NCBI GenBank assembly: GCA_015258785.1
Contig: JABZHP010000073.1
Coordinates: 1-5,622 of the forward strand
Direction of reading: 5' to 3'
DNA from: Atopobium sp.
GTDB taxonomy: Bacteria > Actinomycetota > Coriobacteriia > Coriobacteriales > Atopobiaceae
Length of the DNA: 5,622 nt
The notes under the pieces were generated by a model. It did not search any database and was not told the origin of the DNA. It saw only the letters and a list, made by a program, of their open reading frames with translations. A program made the translations under genes and the position numbers. Shown one piece after another: positions 4,652-5,622 of this stretch; the stretch's first letter is position 1; each line of letters begins with the position of its first letter.

Positions 4652-5622
4652 TTTGAACAACCGTGTCCATAATGCTCGCTGACGCTCTTCAAGATCTGAA
4701 ATAGTTGTGTCACGTGCGACTATTCCTGTAGACTCGCGAATCTGACGGACCAAACCCTGAACGCTTTCAAAGCTTTTAAGCATCTCGCCAGATACCGAAA
4801 AGTGCGGACACTGGACACCCGTTACCAGCTCGTTTTCCCTATCCAGGTCTCGCGTGATTTTTTGATTGCCAGAATGCGTAGTTGCCGGATCGTAGTCTAG
4901 CAGTACCATAGCCCGCTTCTGCCTCTTATCCTTGAGCTGAATGGTTAGGTCAGGAATTCGAGTGATTTTCTCGCCATATCGGTTTTCCAGCTCGATTGGC
5001 TTATTAAGCTCGACAGTTCCTAGGTTAAAGCCACCAAGGTTATACGGGAGGCACAATAGCAGCGCAAGCGAAGCTTCTCGGGGCGACCGAGCTTTCTCTA
5101 CGATGTGCTGAAGCGCTCGTTTAGCTGGGATGATGCCACGCTTTCTTCCTTGCGTGGAAAGAAACTTTGCGATTGCAGCACGATTTGTCAGAGGGCCATT
5201 TTGGCGTTGCGAAACTCCACCATGGCCATCCTGATTCAAAAAATAATCGGAACACAAGGCACTACCTGCAAGGATTGTTCCAATAAAATCAAGCTTTGAA
5301 GCAATCTGCAAATAAGTGAATTCTGGAGAAGTAATAAATCCTTTTAAGTCAGCACCTATGGGCAGGAGCGACGATGGCGAAACTTTTGAATTACAGATGT
5401 GAAGCGCGACGTTTTCTCTTGTAGACGCAGAATTCAGATCACGAATTAGCAGGTCAACCTTGCTATTAGGCTCCTGATGGAGACGCATGCCTTGTATTTC
5501 TGGAAGGTGTCCATAGTAGGCGGCAAGCTCTCGTTCCATAGCCGCCCCAGGTGTAGACTCGGGAACAAGTGGCGCTCTGACCATACCATTTGCTGCCGAC
5601 AACGAGTCAAATGGCCTAGAGG
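4643..5622 (-). CDS. Coriobacteriia-type nuclease-fold-like protein, unknown function (5' end cut)
   Basis: I recognise this as a member of a large paralogous family of Coriobacteriia with no assigned function known to me. The frame is open to the window edge. The first in-frame start seen is TTG 5602, but upstream codons still look coding (SRPFDSL), so the true start probably lies outside. Counting from that TTG (319 residues), the conserved blocks are: ITSPEFTYLQIASKL (90-104); SALCSDYF (114-121); SPREASLALLLCLPYNLGGF (173-192); IPDLTI (216-221); LLDYDPATTH (234-243); and RDLDREN (251-257). Glu176, Asp218, Asp236 and Asp238 are spaced like a PD-(D/E)XK or Vsr/DUF559-type core, so a nuclease-like fold is plausible; activity is inferred. 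There is no signal peptide, membrane segment or clear DNA-binding domain. By eye its G+C is lower than that of the metabolic genes. There is no evident functional link to deoC. Confidence 0.85.
   Translation of the reverse strand, partial: SRPFDSLSAANGMVRAPLVPESTPGAAMERELAAYYGHLPEIQGMRLHQEPNSKVDLLIRDLNSASTRENVALHICNSKVSPSSLLPIGADLKGFITSPEFTYLQIASKLDFIGTILAGSALCSDYFLNQDGHGGVSQRQNGPLTNRAAIAKFLSTQGRKRGIIPAKRALQHIVEKARSPREASLALLLCLPYNLGGFNLGTVELNKPIELENRYGEKITRIPDLTIQLKDKRQKRAMVLLDYDPATTHSGNQKITRDLDRENELVTGVQCPHFSVSGEMLKSFESVQGLVRQIRESTGIVARDTTISDLEERQRALWTRLFKVR

Overview
The window looks like chromosomal DNA from a strictly anaerobic, moderately G+C-rich actinobacterium of the Coriobacteriia (Atopobium/Lancefieldella/Olsenella-like). 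The main clue is the last gene, whose SPxE...LP..GG...DL...DYD layout I recognise as a paralogous protein family typical of that class. A glycyl radical enzyme with its activase also requires anaerobic life. The genus assignment is inference; no rRNA or other marker is present.

Layout. Positions 1-317 are non-coding. They hold a 19-bp perfect stem-loop (32-77), a degenerate 11-bp tandem repeat (111-187), and a short A+T-rich promoter-like region. That region carries two inverted repeats built on the same GTCC/GGAC core. A Crp/Fnr-superfamily regulator follows on the + strand (best start GTG 318, stop 1049). A 163-bp spacer with an imperfect duplication and a stem-loop separates it from yjjI (1213-2715), a compact glycyl radical enzyme of unknown substrate. 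yjjW, its predicted radical-SAM activase (2735-3694), starts 19 bp after the yjjI stop and has an unusual Ala/Thr/Ser-rich N-terminal extension encoded by a 15-bp repeat. A bidirectional terminator (3826-3861) separates this + strand block from two - strand genes: deoC (deoxyribose-phosphate aldolase, 3910-4551) and a Coriobacteriia-type nuclease-fold-like protein of unknown function (4643 to beyond the right edge).

How the genes fit together. YjjW should use SAM and its iron-sulfur clusters to place a glycyl radical on Gly457 of YjjI, which then acts through Cys226. The Crp/Fnr-type protein upstream is the obvious candidate regulator. It lacks FNR cluster cysteines and the CRP cAMP-binding Arg-Ser, so its signal is unknown. 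The best operator candidates lie at its own promoter rather than at yjjI. yjjI, yjjW and deoC are also neighbours in Escherichia coli, in another arrangement. Finding the same three together in a distant phylum is the strongest hint in the window that this uncharacterised radical enzyme is tied to deoxynucleoside or deoxyribose catabolism.

No RNA genes, insertion sequences or CRISPR arrays were seen.
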